Of a stretch of 64,000 nt of DNA, positions 17,443 to 26,707 are shown piece by piece; within the stretch, counting starts at the first letter, position 1; each line of letters begins with the position of its first letter. Under the pieces are notes generated by a model, which did no database searches, was not told the origin of the DNA, and worked only from the letters and a program-made list of their open reading frames with translations. Source of the DNA: Acidimicrobiales bacterium mtb01 (GTDB lineage Bacteria; Actinomycetota; Acidimicrobiia; Acidimicrobiales; Ilumatobacteraceae); the NCBI GenBank assembly GCA_004379135.1, contig NBNI01000007.1:124001-188000 (forward strand), given 5' to 3'. Made by a program: the position numbers and the translations under genes.

Positions 17443-17853
17443 ATGAAATCGGACGACGACCTCGTCACGTCCCGCGGTCTGACCGTTCCGGCCTCGGCCC
17501 TCGAGTGGGTGTTCACTCGATCGGCCGGGGCCGGCGGCCAGAACGTCAACAAGGTGTCCACCAAGGTCGTGTTGCGGGTGCCGCGCTCCGAGATCCGCGG
17601 GCGCGCCATTCTCCTCGAGCGCATCGCCGAGGCACTGCCCGACACGATCACCGTGAGTTCACAGACGAGCCGGAGTCAGTGGCGCAATCGCCAGTTGTGC
17701 CTCACCCGACTGGCCGAGCGCATCGACGAAGCCGCCGCACCTCCTCCTCCTTCGCGTCGGGCCACCAAGCCCAGTCGGGGAGCAGTGCAACGACGCCTCG
17801 ACTCCAAGAAGAAGCATTCCGAGAAGAAAGCGGGTCGTCGCACCGAGTGGTGA
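17443..17853 (+). CDS. arfB: alternative ribosome-rescue factor ArfB (GGQ peptidyl-tRNA hydrolase)
   Basis: Releases nascent peptides from ribosomes stalled without a stop codon. The RF1-like domain has the catalytic GGQ at residues 31-33 (SAGAGGQNVNKVSTKV), and the C-terminus is the basic tail that enters the mRNA channel (KKKHSEKKAGRRTEW). The length of 136 aa agrees with YaeJ/ArfB. A CATAAT -10-like box ends 6 nt before the ATG, suggesting leaderless transcription. It starts 7 nt after the previous stop. Confidence 0.93.
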   Translation: MKSDDDLVTSRGLTVPASALEWVFTRSAGAGGQNVNKVSTKVVLRVPRSEIRGRAILLERIAEALPDTITVSSQTSRSQWRNRQLCLTRLAERIDEAAAPPPPSRRATKPSRGAVQRRLDSKKKHSEKKAGRRTEW

Positions 17854-17873
17854 ACGGCGGCTACGGTCTCCTC

Positions 17874-18326
17874 GTGCCGCGACGATCGCCGTTCACGTCC
17901 GACCGTCTTCTCAAGACCGTCAACGCGTTCCACGACTCGGTCCTGCGCGTCACTCGCGGCCGAGTCGGCTGGTCGGCCGATGGGATGCCGGTTCTCCGCC
18001 TCACCACCGTCGGGCGACGGTCGGGTCAGCTGCGCACGGTGCTCCTGAGTTCACCGATCCAGTTCGGCGACGAGTGGATCGTGGTTGGTTCGAAGGGCGG
18101 GGGAGAGCGCCACGCCGACTGGTTCGTGAACCTCCGGGCCGATCCGCGAGTCACCGTCGAGACCAAGAAGTATGGCGTCCGAACCGTCACGGCGCGTATC
18201 GCCACGCCCGAGCAGAAAGCCGAATGGTGGCCGCAGGCGGTCGCCAAGTTCCGTCACTACGGCGAGTTCCAGTCGCGCACCACGCGCGACATCCCGATGG
18301 TGGTGTTGAAGGTCTCCGGCGACTAG
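17874..18326 (+). CDS. nitroreductase/deazaflavin-dependent (DDN-like) family protein
   Basis: A small split-barrel protein related to F420-binding Ddn proteins of actinobacteria. Visible family features are LRLTTVGRRSGQLRTVLLSS, then WIVVGSKGGGERHADWFVNLRADP and the C-terminal IPMVVLK strand. The GTG at 17874 is chosen because a TACGGT -10 box ends 7 nt upstream; GTG at 17850, overlapping the arfB stop as GTGA, is an alternative that adds 8 residues. It gives 150 aa. Cofactor (F420 versus FMN or heme) and substrate cannot be told from sequence. It ends 4 bp inside the convergent acyl-CoA dehydrogenase. Confidence 0.82.
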   Translation: MPRRSPFTSDRLLKTVNAFHDSVLRVTRGRVGWSADGMPVLRLTTVGRRSGQLRTVLLSSPIQFGDEWIVVGSKGGGERHADWFVNLRADPRVTVETKKYGVRTVTARIATPEQKAEWWPQAVAKFRHYGEFQSRTTRDIPMVVLKVSGD

Positions 18327-19525
18327 TTGCGCGGGACCTTGCTCCAGGGCAGGTCCTTGTCGACGCGCGGCTCGCCGGGCAGACCGAGAACCTGTTCGCC
18401 GAGGATGTTGCGCATGATCTCGCTGGTACCGCCCTCGATCGAATTCGCCCGGGCACGCAGGAACGAATGCCGCACCCCTCCCTCGGAGCCGTCGACCGAG
18501 AGATCTTCCGGGCGACGGAACGTGTAGTCGAAGCCGATCAGACCGTCGGCACCGAGCAGAGCCACCGACAATTCGGTGATCTTCTTGTTGAGTTCGGCCA
18601 TCATCAACTTGGCGATCGAACCCTCCGGACCCGGATTGCCGGCCTTGGCCGCCTGCGACGCGCGCAGGTTGGTGAGGCGCAACGCTTCGCTCTTGCACCA
18701 CAGGCGCAGCAGGTCGTCGCGGTGCGCGTGGCCGTGACCCCTCTCCTTGTAGATCTTGATCGCTTCGTCGATCGGGCCGCGACGACGCGCGGTGCCGCCC
18801 CCGCTTCCGCCGATCGCGGTGCGCTCGTTCATGAGCGTGGTGAGCGCGACGCGCCATCCCTCACCCACCTGACCGATGCGGTGGACGTCGGGCACGCGGG
18901 CATCGGTCATGTAGACCTCGTTGAACTCGGCCTCGCCGGTGATCTGACGCAACGGGCGCACCTCGACTCCGGGAGCGCGCATGTCGAGGGCGAAATAGGT
19001 CATGCCCTTGTGCTTGGGCTGATCGGCATCGGTGCGCGTGACGAGCATGCCCCAGTCGCCGAGATGGGCGAGGGTGTTCCAGACCTTCTGGCCGTTCACG
19101 ACCCATTCGTCGCCGTCACGAACCGCGCGCGTGCCGAGGCCGGCGAAGTCGGAGCCGGCACCGGGTTCGCTGAACAACTGGCACCAACGCTCCTCGCCGG
19201 TGAACATCGGACGCAGGAAACGCTGCTTGGCCTCGTCCGATCCGTGGGTGACGATGGTCGGTCCGGCCAGAGCGATGAAGAACGTCGACGGATCCTGCGG
19301 TTGCGCGCCGGCCTTGCGCAGACGCTCCTCCACGATCTTGTTCAGTTCCGGGCGGACACCCAGGCCGCCGTGGCCCTCGGGGAAGTGGACCCACGCGAGC
19401 CCGGCGTCGAATCGGTGGCCGCGGAAGGCGATGTTGTCCATCGCCTTGGGGTCGTGGTTCGACAGAAGCGAGTCGAGGGCGGCTTCGACCCTGGCCAATT
19501 CACGATCGGTGGTGACGGTGCTCAT
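18323..19525 (-). CDS. acyl-CoA dehydrogenase family protein
   Basis: FAD-dependent alpha,beta-dehydrogenation of an acyl-CoA. The N-terminal helical domain is followed by the flavin and substrate block CQLFSEPGAGSDFAGL, the beta domain (VVNGQKVWNTLAHLGDWGMLVTR) and the C-terminal helical domain ending RNILGEQVLGLPGEPRVD. The segment IEGGTSEIMRNIL is the usual C-terminal FAD-binding motif. At 400 aa it is normal. It resembles the FadE-type enzymes used for sterol side chains and branched acyl groups, but the substrate is not determinable. It is downstream of the alanine dehydrogenase gene with a 62-nt gap. Confidence 0.9.
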   Translation of the reverse strand: MSTVTTDRELARVEAALDSLLSNHDPKAMDNIAFRGHRFDAGLAWVHFPEGHGGLGVRPELNKIVEERLRKAGAQPQDPSTFFIALAGPTIVTHGSDEAKQRFLRPMFTGEERWCQLFSEPGAGSDFAGLGTRAVRDGDEWVVNGQKVWNTLAHLGDWGMLVTRTDADQPKHKGMTYFALDMRAPGVEVRPLRQITGEAEFNEVYMTDARVPDVHRIGQVGEGWRVALTTLMNERTAIGGSGGGTARRRGPIDEAIKIYKERGHGHAHRDDLLRLWCKSEALRLTNLRASQAAKAGNPGPEGSIAKLMMAELNKKITELSVALLGADGLIGFDYTFRRPEDLSVDGSEGGVRHSFLRARANSIEGGTSEIMRNILGEQVLGLPGEPRVDKDLPWSKVPRN

Positions 19526-19587
19526 GCGACGAGTCTCGCACTCGGCCCGACCGTCATCGAAACGGAGACGGTCTCGGGTCGGGTGCG

Positions 19588-20706
19588 TCACGCACCAGCC
19601 AGGTCGGCGGCGACCGCGGGATGGACCACGCGACCGCTCTCGACGTTGACGGCTCCCGCCAATTCGGGGTGGACCCGCAACGCACCCGACCATCCATTGG
19701 CCAAGGCACGCACGTAGGGGAGAGTCGCCGCGGTGAGCGCGGCCGTCGACGAACGCGGTACGGCCGCTGGCATATTGGGCGTGGCCGACACGCGCACGTG
19801 GCCCATGAGGCGCACCGGATCGGCGTGCGACGTGAGTTGCACGCCTTCGACGCACCCACCCTGGTCGATCGCGATGTCGACGACCACCGACCCCTCGGGC
19901 ATCAGATCGAGGATCTTCTTCGTGATGACGATGGGCGCCTTGTGGCCCGGAGCGAGGACGGCACCAACCATCACTTCGGTGACCGGAGCGAGTTCTTCGA
20001 TGGCCCGCGCCGACGACACGATGGCCCGGGCCAACGGACCGCAGTCGCGCGCCACGGACTCGGCGCGTTCGAGATTCAGATCGGCCACGATCACTTCGGC
20101 GCCCATCCCGGCCGCGACTTCGGCGGCATGCCGCCCCGACACGCCGGCTCCGATCACGAGCACCGTGGTGGGTTCGACGCCTGGCAGTCCACCCATCAGC
20201 ATTCCGCGACCGCCGTTGCGCGCCTCGAGATACGACGCGGCGATCTGGGTGGCCAGGCGGCCGGCCACCATGCTCATCGGTGCCAGTAACGGGAATGTTC
20301 GATCGACCTCGACCGACTCGTACGCAATGGCACGACATTCCGACGCGCACAGTGCGTGAGCGACTTCCGGTGCGGCGGCGAGATGGAGATACGTGAAGAG
20401 GGTGTGGTGGGCCCGGAACTTGTCGAACTCGGACGGCTGCGGCTCCTTGACGTGCAGGAGCAGGGTGGCCTCGTCGAACACCGAATCGGCGGACGGGACG
20501 ATGCGAGCACCGGCGGCCGCGTACTCGTCGTCCTTGAATCCCGAACCGAGTCCGGCACCAGTCTCCACGATCACGGTGCGTCCGTCGGCCACGAGGGATG
20601 CGGCACCTTTGGGCGTGAGCGACACGCGCCGCTCGTGTTCCTTGACCTCCTTCAGGACACCGACGACCTGCGCCGATTCCCACACCGAGGATGCTTCGCG
20701 AGACAT
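19588..20706 (-). CDS. ald: alanine dehydrogenase
   Basis: NAD-dependent interconversion of L-alanine and pyruvate plus ammonia. Seen are the N-terminal GVLKEVKEHERRVSLTP with substrate-binding R and K, LHLAAAPEVAHAL, the Rossmann motif VIGAGVSGRHAAEVAAGMGA, and DIAIDQGGCVEG plus NMPAAVPRSS towards the end. The start ATG at 20706 follows an AAGGAG site at 5-nt spacing; a GTG two codons earlier would touch the site itself. It is 372 aa, typical of Ald and shorter than transhydrogenase PntA. Confidence 0.92.
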   Translation of the reverse strand: MSREASSVWESAQVVGVLKEVKEHERRVSLTPKGAASLVADGRTVIVETGAGLGSGFKDDEYAAAGARIVPSADSVFDEATLLLHVKEPQPSEFDKFRAHHTLFTYLHLAAAPEVAHALCASECRAIAYESVEVDRTFPLLAPMSMVAGRLATQIAASYLEARNGGRGMLMGGLPGVEPTTVLVIGAGVSGRHAAEVAAGMGAEVIVADLNLERAESVARDCGPLARAIVSSARAIEELAPVTEVMVGAVLAPGHKAPIVITKKILDLMPEGSVVVDIAIDQGGCVEGVQLTSHADPVRLMGHVRVSATPNMPAAVPRSSTAALTAATLPYVRALANGWSGALRVHPELAGAVNVESGRVVHPAVAADLAGA

Positions 20707-20815
20707 GCCCACTCCTTCCGCCTGGTGACCTCATTCAACCAATGGTCGAGCGGCGCCGTCGGTGGTCTTTCGTCCCATCCTCGTCGGAACTTCCGACCGG
20801 AGGTCGATGAATCGA

Positions 20816-21778
20816 CTAGTTCTGGGTGAAGCGCAGGGCGCCCCGTGCGTGGACCCGATCCATGAAGTCGGGCAGATAGGCGAGGGTCGGATTCTCGCGC
20901 ACCATCTCGTCGAGGATCACCGCGTCATCGCCAACGAGTACGCGCCACTCATCGTTCTTGACGGCGTTCAGGATGATCGTGGCCGCTTGTGCGGCGGAGG
21001 TCGGCGCGTTGTCGCGGAACGCCTCGCCCTGGGCCTGGATGCCGAGGCGCAGGTCTTCGTCGCTCGCGCCGCTCACGTCGAGGCCCGCCTTGGTGAGTCG
21101 CGCCCGAAGTTGTGCGATCTGCTCCTCGGTCATCTCCTTCGGATCACCGCCCAGCAATTTGCGCGAGTTGATGGCGATCGAGGTGCCGATGTGCCCGGGC
21201 ATCACGAGGGTGGCCTTCAGATGCGGTGCGTTGATCCGGAAGTCGGTGATGAGGGCTTCGGTGAATCCCTTCACCGCGAACTTGGCCGAGCTGTAGGCGG
21301 TGTGGGGAATGTTCGGCCCGAGCGATGCCCAGAAACCGTTCACCGAACTGGTGTTGATCACCTGGCCGATGTCCGCCTTGAGAAGGAGGGGAAGGAACGC
21401 ACGCGTGTTGTAGTACACGCCGTACCAGCACACGCCGAACGTCTTCTCCCATTGATCACGCTCGTCGTCGACGATGCTTCCACCGCCGCCGATGCCCGCG
21501 TTGTTGAAGAGGAGGTTCACGTGATCGCGCCATCCGGACACGACGTCCCGGAATGCGAGCACATCCGATTCGATCGATACGTCGGCGACGTGGCTCAGGA
21601 CCCGTCCGGGGTTGCCCGCGCACAGGGCCGATGTCTCGGCCATGTTGTCCTCGATGACGTCGCACATCGCGACGTCGCAGCCATCGGCCGTGAGCTGACG
21701 AACGAGTTCGCGTCCCATGCCGGTGCCACCGCCGGTGACCACGGCGACGCGATCGGAGAATCCTGAGGCGAAGCGCAT
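20816..21778 (-). CDS. short-chain dehydrogenase/reductase
   Basis: Classical SDR of 320 aa with TGGGTGMG cofactor loop (about 15-22), NNAG, and the catalytic Ser-Tyr-Lys set (NTSSVNGF, YSSAK). An extended C-terminus (about 230-320) contains KEMTEEQIAQLRARL. No substrate is evident; the gene stands near lipid-catabolism genes. The ATG is 6 nt after a TAGGGT box, so the transcript is probably leaderless and separately promoted. Confidence 0.88.
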   Translation of the reverse strand: MRFASGFSDRVAVVTGGGTGMGRELVRQLTADGCDVAMCDVIEDNMAETSALCAGNPGRVLSHVADVSIESDVLAFRDVVSGWRDHVNLLFNNAGIGGGGSIVDDERDQWEKTFGVCWYGVYYNTRAFLPLLLKADIGQVINTSSVNGFWASLGPNIPHTAYSSAKFAVKGFTEALITDFRINAPHLKATLVMPGHIGTSIAINSRKLLGGDPKEMTEEQIAQLRARLTKAGLDVSGASDEDLRLGIQAQGEAFRDNAPTSAAQAATIILNAVKNDEWRVLVGDDAVILDEMVRENPTLAYLPDFMDRVHARGALRFTQN

Positions 21779-21851
21779 GAGAAAACCCTAGTCGGAGGGG
21801 GTTTTGGGGAAATCCCTCAAGGGGCACCGGGGGAGGCCCGATACCTGCCCC

Positions 21852-23636
21852 GTGAATTCCCAACGACCGGTCCGTTTCGCACCTTTCGTGGTGCTCGTCG
21901 CCCTGGTGGCCTACGTGGCCATCGTCGTGGCGATGATGACCGGGGAATCGGTCGCCCGTGCGGCGGCCGTGGGCGACGTCGCGAACAACACTCCGTGGGT
22001 GTTGCCGTCGATGCCGCCCAAGTGCGCGGCGCAGCAGATCGACTCCGGCAACGTCGGGGGCTGCGTCATCAGTGATTACGGCACCCCCGACTCGAAGGGC
22101 TGGGGAACGCCGCCGTTCCCGTACAGCGCTCCCGGATCGGAGCGGCTGGCCGGTTGGAAGTGGCTCGGCTGGTCGTACAACAAGTCGGAGGCCCTGACCG
22201 CGTGGGAAGCGGCGATGACGGTGAACGCCGAATCGTTCGGACGTATCCGCAAGGAACAGTTGCGGGCTCCGCAGGAATCGTTCTATTTGTTCCGTGGTTT
22301 CCTGAGCGAGATCCAGGAATCGGGCTATCGCATCAACGACGCGATGGCGTACAACTTCCGCTGCACCTCGAACACGCGCAAGGACTGCTCGGGACTCGAC
22401 GCCCGGTCGCTGTCGTTCCATTCGTGGGGCCTCGCCGTCGACATCAACGTGGTCGCCAATCCCGAAGTCCGCTACTACCCGGATCCGGCCGTGGGCGGTT
22501 CGGCCTGTGCGACGCCCATGAAGACCGATCTTCCGCAGTGGGTCGTGCAGACCGCCGAGAAGTGGGGCCTGTTGTGGGGTGGCTACGGCTGGAACGGCGG
22601 CTGCGCCTCGCCGTCGTCGAACAAGTCGAGCATTCTGCGCGACCCCATGCACTTCGAGTTCCGCGGCACACCCGAGCAGGCCATCGCCATCGCTCGATTC
22701 AACGGAGTCGCGATCGACGATCCCACCATCGTCACCAATGCGACCGGAAAGAACGTGAGTCGAATCTTCGGTGACGATCGCTTCGCCTCGGCCGCCGCCG
22801 CCGCGGGACAGTGGCCGTCGGCGAACACGGTGTTCGTGGCCAACGGCAACTCCTTCCCCGACTCGTTGGCCGCCGGAGTGGCCGCCGCCGGACTCAGCGT
22901 TCCGCTGCTTCTCGTCACGTCCACCTCCGTTCCGGAGTCGACCAAAGGTCAGCTTGCGCGTCTGAAGCCCAAGTCGATCATCGTCGCCGGTGGCCCGGCG
23001 GTCGTGTCGGACGACGTTCTCGCCCAGATCCGGTCGATCACCAAGGTGAAGCCCAAGCGCATCGCCGGCGACGATCGCTACCTGACCGCGGAAATGCTGA
23101 CGCGCGCGGCGGTGTACGGAGGCAAGTCGGCCGAGGTGTGGGTCGCCAGCGGCCGCGACTTCCAGGACCCGCTCATCGCTTCGTCCGCGGCGGCCATGTA
23201 CCGCCAGCCGTTCGTGTTGATCGACGGTCAGGGTTCGCTTACGGCGACGCAACGCGAGTTGTTCGCGTCGCTCGGCGTGACGTCGATCAATCTGGTCGCC
23301 GCCCCCGGAACCGTCAGCCCCGCGATGATCGCCGAGTTGTGGAGCCTCGGAACGGTCACGACGTTCGAGGCCTGGGACGTCTCGGAGCGCTCGGTGTCGG
23401 TGTGGGCGGAACTGCCGCAAACCTCCGGCGTCGCCCTGGCCACCAGCCAGAACTTCCCCGACGCCCTGGCCGCGGTGCCTTTCGCCCGCTACGGGTCGGC
23501 GCTCATGCTCGTGCCCGGTCCGTGCGTCCCGTCGGTCACCTATGGAGCCATCACCCGACTGGCGTCGTCGAACGTGACGCTCTTCGGCGGGCCGGTCGCA
23601 CTGGCGACTCCGGTCGAGACTCTCTCATTGTGCTGA
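21852..23636 (+). CDS. secreted VanY-like D-Ala-D-Ala carboxypeptidase with CWB2 cell-wall-binding repeats
   Basis: Exported peptidoglycan enzyme of about 594 aa. After an N-terminal hydrophobic signal or anchor (FVVLVALVAYVAIVVAMM), a peptidase M15 domain shows SFHSWGLAVDIN and DPMHFEF, the zinc-binding His/Asp/His. It is followed by three cell-wall-binding type 2 repeats starting about 300 (NVSRIFGDDRFASAAAAAG; KRIAGDDRYLTAEMLTRAA). The GTG at 21852 is preferred; the frame is open 48 nt further up. The likely role is trimming stem peptides while bound to wall polymer. Confidence 0.86.
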   Translation: MNSQRPVRFAPFVVLVALVAYVAIVVAMMTGESVARAAAVGDVANNTPWVLPSMPPKCAAQQIDSGNVGGCVISDYGTPDSKGWGTPPFPYSAPGSERLAGWKWLGWSYNKSEALTAWEAAMTVNAESFGRIRKEQLRAPQESFYLFRGFLSEIQESGYRINDAMAYNFRCTSNTRKDCSGLDARSLSFHSWGLAVDINVVANPEVRYYPDPAVGGSACATPMKTDLPQWVVQTAEKWGLLWGGYGWNGGCASPSSNKSSILRDPMHFEFRGTPEQAIAIARFNGVAIDDPTIVTNATGKNVSRIFGDDRFASAAAAAGQWPSANTVFVANGNSFPDSLAAGVAAAGLSVPLLLVTSTSVPESTKGQLARLKPKSIIVAGGPAVVSDDVLAQIRSITKVKPKRIAGDDRYLTAEMLTRAAVYGGKSAEVWVASGRDFQDPLIASSAAAMYRQPFVLIDGQGSLTATQRELFASLGVTSINLVAAPGTVSPAMIAELWSLGTVTTFEAWDVSERSVSVWAELPQTSGVALATSQNFPDALAAVPFARYGSALMLVPGPCVPSVTYGAITRLASSNVTLFGGPVALATPVETLSLC

Positions 23637-23649
23637 AATCGGTCACGCG

Positions 23650-24420
23650 ATGCGCGTGATGACCTGGAACATCTGGTGGCAGTTCGGCCCCTACGCCGAA
23701 CGGCAACCCGCCATCGTCCATGTGCTGGCGGCGGAGAATCCTGATGTGGTGCTCCTGCAGGAAGTCTCGCGCGACGACGAACAAGCGCAGCGTCTCGGCT
23801 CCGAACTCGGTTTCCACGTCGCGATCACGCACGATCGCTGGCCCATGGCCAACGCGATCCTGTCGCGCTGGCCGCTCTCGCGCATCGAGCAGGTGTCGCT
23901 GCCCGGCCTCGATGGAGCCGATGGTCCCCGACGGCTGCTCACCGCCGTGGCCGCCACGCCGTGGGGAGATTGGCCGTTCGGCTGCACGCACCTGTCGCAT
24001 CGTTTCGACGAGTCGGATGTACGAGTCGCGCAAGTGGACGTCATCGCCGATCACGTCCGCGAACTGCGGGGGGATCCCACTCACGATCGCCCCGTCGTAC
24101 TCGGTGGCGACTTCAACGCCGTTCCCGATTCCGACGAAGTCAGGCGGCTCACGGGTCGTACGGCGGTGCGTCACCGCAACCTGGTGTTCAACGACGTGTG
24201 GGAGCAGTGCGGCGACGGCTCGGGTCACACGTGGAGTGGAGCCAACCCGTATCAGGTCGAGGCCAACTGGCCGAATCGCCGGATCGACTACCTGTTCGTC
24301 ACGTGGCCGCGGCCGAAGCCGTCGGGTCACCCGAAGCGAGCGTGGCTGGCCGGTGTCGACGCCGTGGACGGCGTGCAAGCGAGCGACCACTATGCGGTCG
24401 TGGCCGATTTCGTCGTCTAG
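23650..24420 (+). CDS. endonuclease/exonuclease/phosphatase family protein
   Basis: A 256-aa EEP-fold metal-dependent phosphoesterase. Motifs in order are MTWNIWW, LLQEVSRD (metal-binding Glu), GDFNAVPDSDEV, RRIDYLFV and the catalytic SDHYAV near the end. Such proteins cleave DNA, phosphoinositides or sphingolipids; nothing here decides among them. There is no signal peptide, so it is probably cytoplasmic. It starts 13 nt after the wall-binding protein and is followed by thymidine kinase after 12 nt. Confidence 0.87.
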   Translation: MRVMTWNIWWQFGPYAERQPAIVHVLAAENPDVVLLQEVSRDDEQAQRLGSELGFHVAITHDRWPMANAILSRWPLSRIEQVSLPGLDGADGPRRLLTAVAATPWGDWPFGCTHLSHRFDESDVRVAQVDVIADHVRELRGDPTHDRPVVLGGDFNAVPDSDEVRRLTGRTAVRHRNLVFNDVWEQCGDGSGHTWSGANPYQVEANWPNRRIDYLFVTWPRPKPSGHPKRAWLAGVDAVDGVQASDHYAVVADFVV

Positions 24421-24432
24421 GTTTGCTCGTCG

Positions 24433-25035
24433 GTGGCGACGCTGCGATTCAGTTTCGGAACGATGGGCTCGGGCAAGAGCACGCTCGCGTTACAGATCCA
24501 CCACAATCTGTCGTCGCGCGACCGTCACGGGCTGCTCCTCACCAAACTCGACCGTGACGGAACGCAGGTCACCAGTCGCCTCGGCGTGTCGGCCCCGGCC
24601 ATCGAGGTCACACCCGAACTCGACGTGTTCTCGCTGGCTCGCCAGCGGATGCCGCTCGACTTCGTGGTGTGCGACGAAACCCAGTTCTACACCGTCGACC
24701 AGTGCGACCAGTTGGCGCGCATCGTCGACGAATTGGATGTCGATGTCTACGCGTTCGGACTCATCACCGACTTCCGAGGACTGCTGTTCGACGGAACCCG
24801 CCGCATGCTCGAAGTGGCTGACGAGCGCGTTGAGATGCAGGTGGAGGCGCGGTGCTGGTGCGGCTCACGAGCCACCCACAACGCCCGCGTCGTGAACGGC
24901 TTGGTGGTGTACGAGGGCGAAACCGTCGTGGTGGGCGACACCGAGGACGCGCCATCCGAGCCATTGTTCGGCGACGTGGTCCGCTACGAACTTCTCTGCC
25001 GCCGGCACTACCTGGCCGGCGAGATGAACGACTAG
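24433..25035 (+). CDS. tdk: thymidine kinase
   Basis: Type II TK that phosphorylates thymidine in the salvage pathway. The P-loop is GTMGSGKST (9-17), the DE motif is VVCDETQFYT and the lasso region AFGLITDFRGLLFDG precedes the structural zinc site (CWCGSRAT near 147 and LLCRRHY at the C-terminus). At 200 aa it is normal. The GTG at 24433 follows a TAGGTT box that overlaps the stop of the previous gene. It overlaps the 3' end of the convergent P450 gene by 4 bp. Confidence 0.95.
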   Translation: MATLRFSFGTMGSGKSTLALQIHHNLSSRDRHGLLLTKLDRDGTQVTSRLGVSAPAIEVTPELDVFSLARQRMPLDFVVCDETQFYTVDQCDQLARIVDELDVDVYAFGLITDFRGLLFDGTRRMLEVADERVEMQVEARCWCGSRATHNARVVNGLVVYEGETVVVGDTEDAPSEPLFGDVVRYELLCRRHYLAGEMND

Positions 25036-26297
25036 CTCCAGGAACACGGCATGCGCTTGATGCCGTTGATGAATGCGCTCTGCAGGTAGGCCGGATCGCC
25101 GGTGATGCGCATGTTCGGCATGCGGCGCCGGATCTCGTCGAACATCACCGCGATCTCGCGACGGGCGAGATTGGCGCCGAGGCAGAAATGCGGTCCGCCG
25201 GCTCCGAACCCCACCTGGGCCGGGGTGACCGGACGGGTCACGTCGAACTTGAACGGGTCATTGAAGACGCGCTCGTCGCGATTGCCCGACGAGTAGAACA
25301 TGACGACCTTGTCGCCGGCCTTCAACTTCTGGCCCGCGATCTCGGTGTCCTCGGTGGCGGTGCGGCGGAAGTGGATCACCGGTGTCGCGTAGCGGACGAT
25401 TTCTTCGACAGCGGTTTTGGTGTGGGCGTCGAAGTCGTCGAACCAGATCTTCCTCTGGTCAGGATTGTTGGTGAGCAGGCGCATGCCGTGGCTGATGGCG
25501 TTGCGGGTGGTCTCGTTGCCGGCAACGACGAGGAGGATGAAGAAGGAACCGAACTCCTGAGCGGTGAGGCGTTCGCCGTCGACGACCGCGTTCATCATCG
25601 CCGAGGTGACGTCGTCCTGCGGATTCTTCACGCGGTCCTCGCCGAGGGCCTGGGCGTACATGAACATCTCCAGGGCGACGGTCATCAGTTCTTCGTACGA
25701 GCCCACGAATTCGGGGTCGCCCACGCCGAGGATGACATTGGTCCAGTGGAAGATCCGCTTGTGGTCTTCCTCGGGGATGCCCATCATGTCGCAGATGATG
25801 GCGAGGGGAAGCGGAGCCGCCACCTCTTCGACGAAGTCGCATTCGGCCTTCGGGAATCGGACGAGCAGGTCGTCGACGAGTTTGGTGGCGCGCACCCGGA
25901 CCTGCTCCTCGACGCGGGTGATCTCCTTGGGCGTGAATCCGCGCGACACGATGTTGCGCAAGCGGAAGTGCTTGGGATCGTCCATGTTGATCATCGACCC
26001 GAAGAACTCGTTCATCTCCTGCGGAAGATCACCGATGTTCGAGCCCTTGCCGCTGCAGAACAACTGCGGATTGCGGCTCACGTGCCAGATGTCGTCGTGA
26101 CGGGTGAGCGCGCGATAGCCCGGGCCGGGCGGGAAGGGGGCGCCTTCGATCACACGCTCCTCGAAGAAGGCGAACGGCGCCTCGTCGCGCAGCGTCTTGA
26201 ACGCGCCGTCGCGGTACGCACGATCCTTCAACCAGAACTCCTGATCGGAGAGATCGATCTCGTCGAGGGGAACCTGGGGGAGTTCGTGCACGCTCAT
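25032..26297 (-). CDS. cytochrome P450 (CYP125/CYP142-like)
   Basis: Heme monooxygenase of 421 aa. The I-helix oxygen-activation motif is AGNETT (259-264), the ExxR is at 299-302 (EEIVR), and the heme-ligand cysteine is C372 in FGAGGPHFCLG. The overall pattern (INMDDPKHFRLRNIVSRGF, VIHFRRTATEDTEIAGQKL) resembles actinobacterial CYP125/142/124 enzymes that hydroxylate sterol or branched side chains; that substrate is an inference. The ATG lies 7 nt after TACGGT, so the message is probably leaderless. It is transcribed away from rnpB's 3' end. Confidence 0.92.
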   Translation of the reverse strand: MSVHELPQVPLDEIDLSDQEFWLKDRAYRDGAFKTLRDEAPFAFFEERVIEGAPFPPGPGYRALTRHDDIWHVSRNPQLFCSGKGSNIGDLPQEMNEFFGSMINMDDPKHFRLRNIVSRGFTPKEITRVEEQVRVRATKLVDDLLVRFPKAECDFVEEVAAPLPLAIICDMMGIPEEDHKRIFHWTNVILGVGDPEFVGSYEELMTVALEMFMYAQALGEDRVKNPQDDVTSAMMNAVVDGERLTAQEFGSFFILLVVAGNETTRNAISHGMRLLTNNPDQRKIWFDDFDAHTKTAVEEIVRYATPVIHFRRTATEDTEIAGQKLKAGDKVVMFYSSGNRDERVFNDPFKFDVTRPVTPAQVGFGAGGPHFCLGANLARREIAVMFDEIRRRMPNMRITGDPAYLQSAFINGIKRMPCSWS

Positions 26298-26323
26298 GCA
26301 CGAGACCGTAGTGGGGAAGGTGA

Positions 26324-26680
<357 letters not shown>

Positions 26681-26707
26681 TCGAGAGTCAGTGTACGAGT
26701 GCGTGCG